Of a stretch of 5,207 bases of DNA, positions 5,196 through 5,207 are shown piece after piece. The translations under genes and the position numbers were made by a program. The DNA is from Pseudomonadota bacterium (GTDB lineage: Bacteria > Myxococcota_A > Polyangia > Polyangiales > Polyangiaceae), in the NCBI GenBank assembly GCA_023460875.1, contig JAEWOQ010000600.1:1-5207 (forward strand), written 5' to 3'. The notes beneath the pieces are model-generated. The model was not told the DNA's origin, made no database searches, and saw only the letters and a program-made list of their open reading frames with translations. The stretch's first letter is position 1. The number at the start of each line of letters is the position of its first letter.

Positions 5196-5207
5196 ACTGC
5201 TGAACAG

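Noticed and set aside
5109..5204. Small plus-strand open frame after the NifU-like gene
   Set aside because: About 31 codons with no ribosome binding site, no homology and overlapping inverted repeats; not supported as a gene.
1..5207. CRISPR arrays, insertion sequences, tRNA or rRNA genes, phage genes
   Set aside because: No regularly spaced direct repeats, transposase-like frames, terminal repeats or tRNA-like cloverleafs were seen; the gene content is a conserved housekeeping cluster.

Overview
The window is GC-rich DNA (roughly two thirds G+C by eye). It carries a conserved bacterial ribosome and tRNA maturation gene cluster, with a few lineage-specific genes around it. Strong third-position G/C use, Ala/Arg-rich proteins, and the company of a DUF72-like, a gamma-glutamyltransferase-like and a NifU-like gene suggest a member of the Myxococcota (former Deltaproteobacteria). 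That placement is an inference; no rRNA or other phylogenetic marker was compared.

Almost everything lies on the minus strand. In transcription order, from about 4523 leftwards, the genes are: rpsP (ribosomal protein S16), a KhpA-type KH-domain RNA-binding protein, rimM (16S rRNA processing factor), trmD (tRNA m1G37 methyltransferase), a second SPOUT-fold RNA methyltransferase of the kind that often follows trmD, and a LpxL/HtrB-like lysophospholipid acyltransferase. The last three are joined by two consecutive 4-base ATGA overlaps, so they look like one translationally coupled block. The usual next gene, rplS (L19), is not in the downstream part of the window; the acyltransferase sits in its place. 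After a gap of about 200 bases, which holds a short 9-base tandem repeat, come a divergent DUF72-like gene and the 5' end of a divergent gamma-glutamyltransferase-like gene that runs off the left edge.

On the plus strand, divergent from rpsP across a 236-base shared upstream region, is a small NifU C-terminal-domain protein whose conserved CxxC motif is reduced to FxxC. The last 112 bases of the window show no convincing gene, only inverted repeats.

The core genes act together on translation: S16 and RimM in 30S assembly, TrmD in frame maintenance through G37 methylation, and KhpA and the extra SPOUT enzyme on RNA. No previously undescribed multi-gene system is evident. The points worth a second look are the altered NifU motif, an Asp-to-Glu change at the TrmD catalytic-base position, the acyltransferase coupled to the translation operon, and the degenerate DUF72 and GGT signatures.
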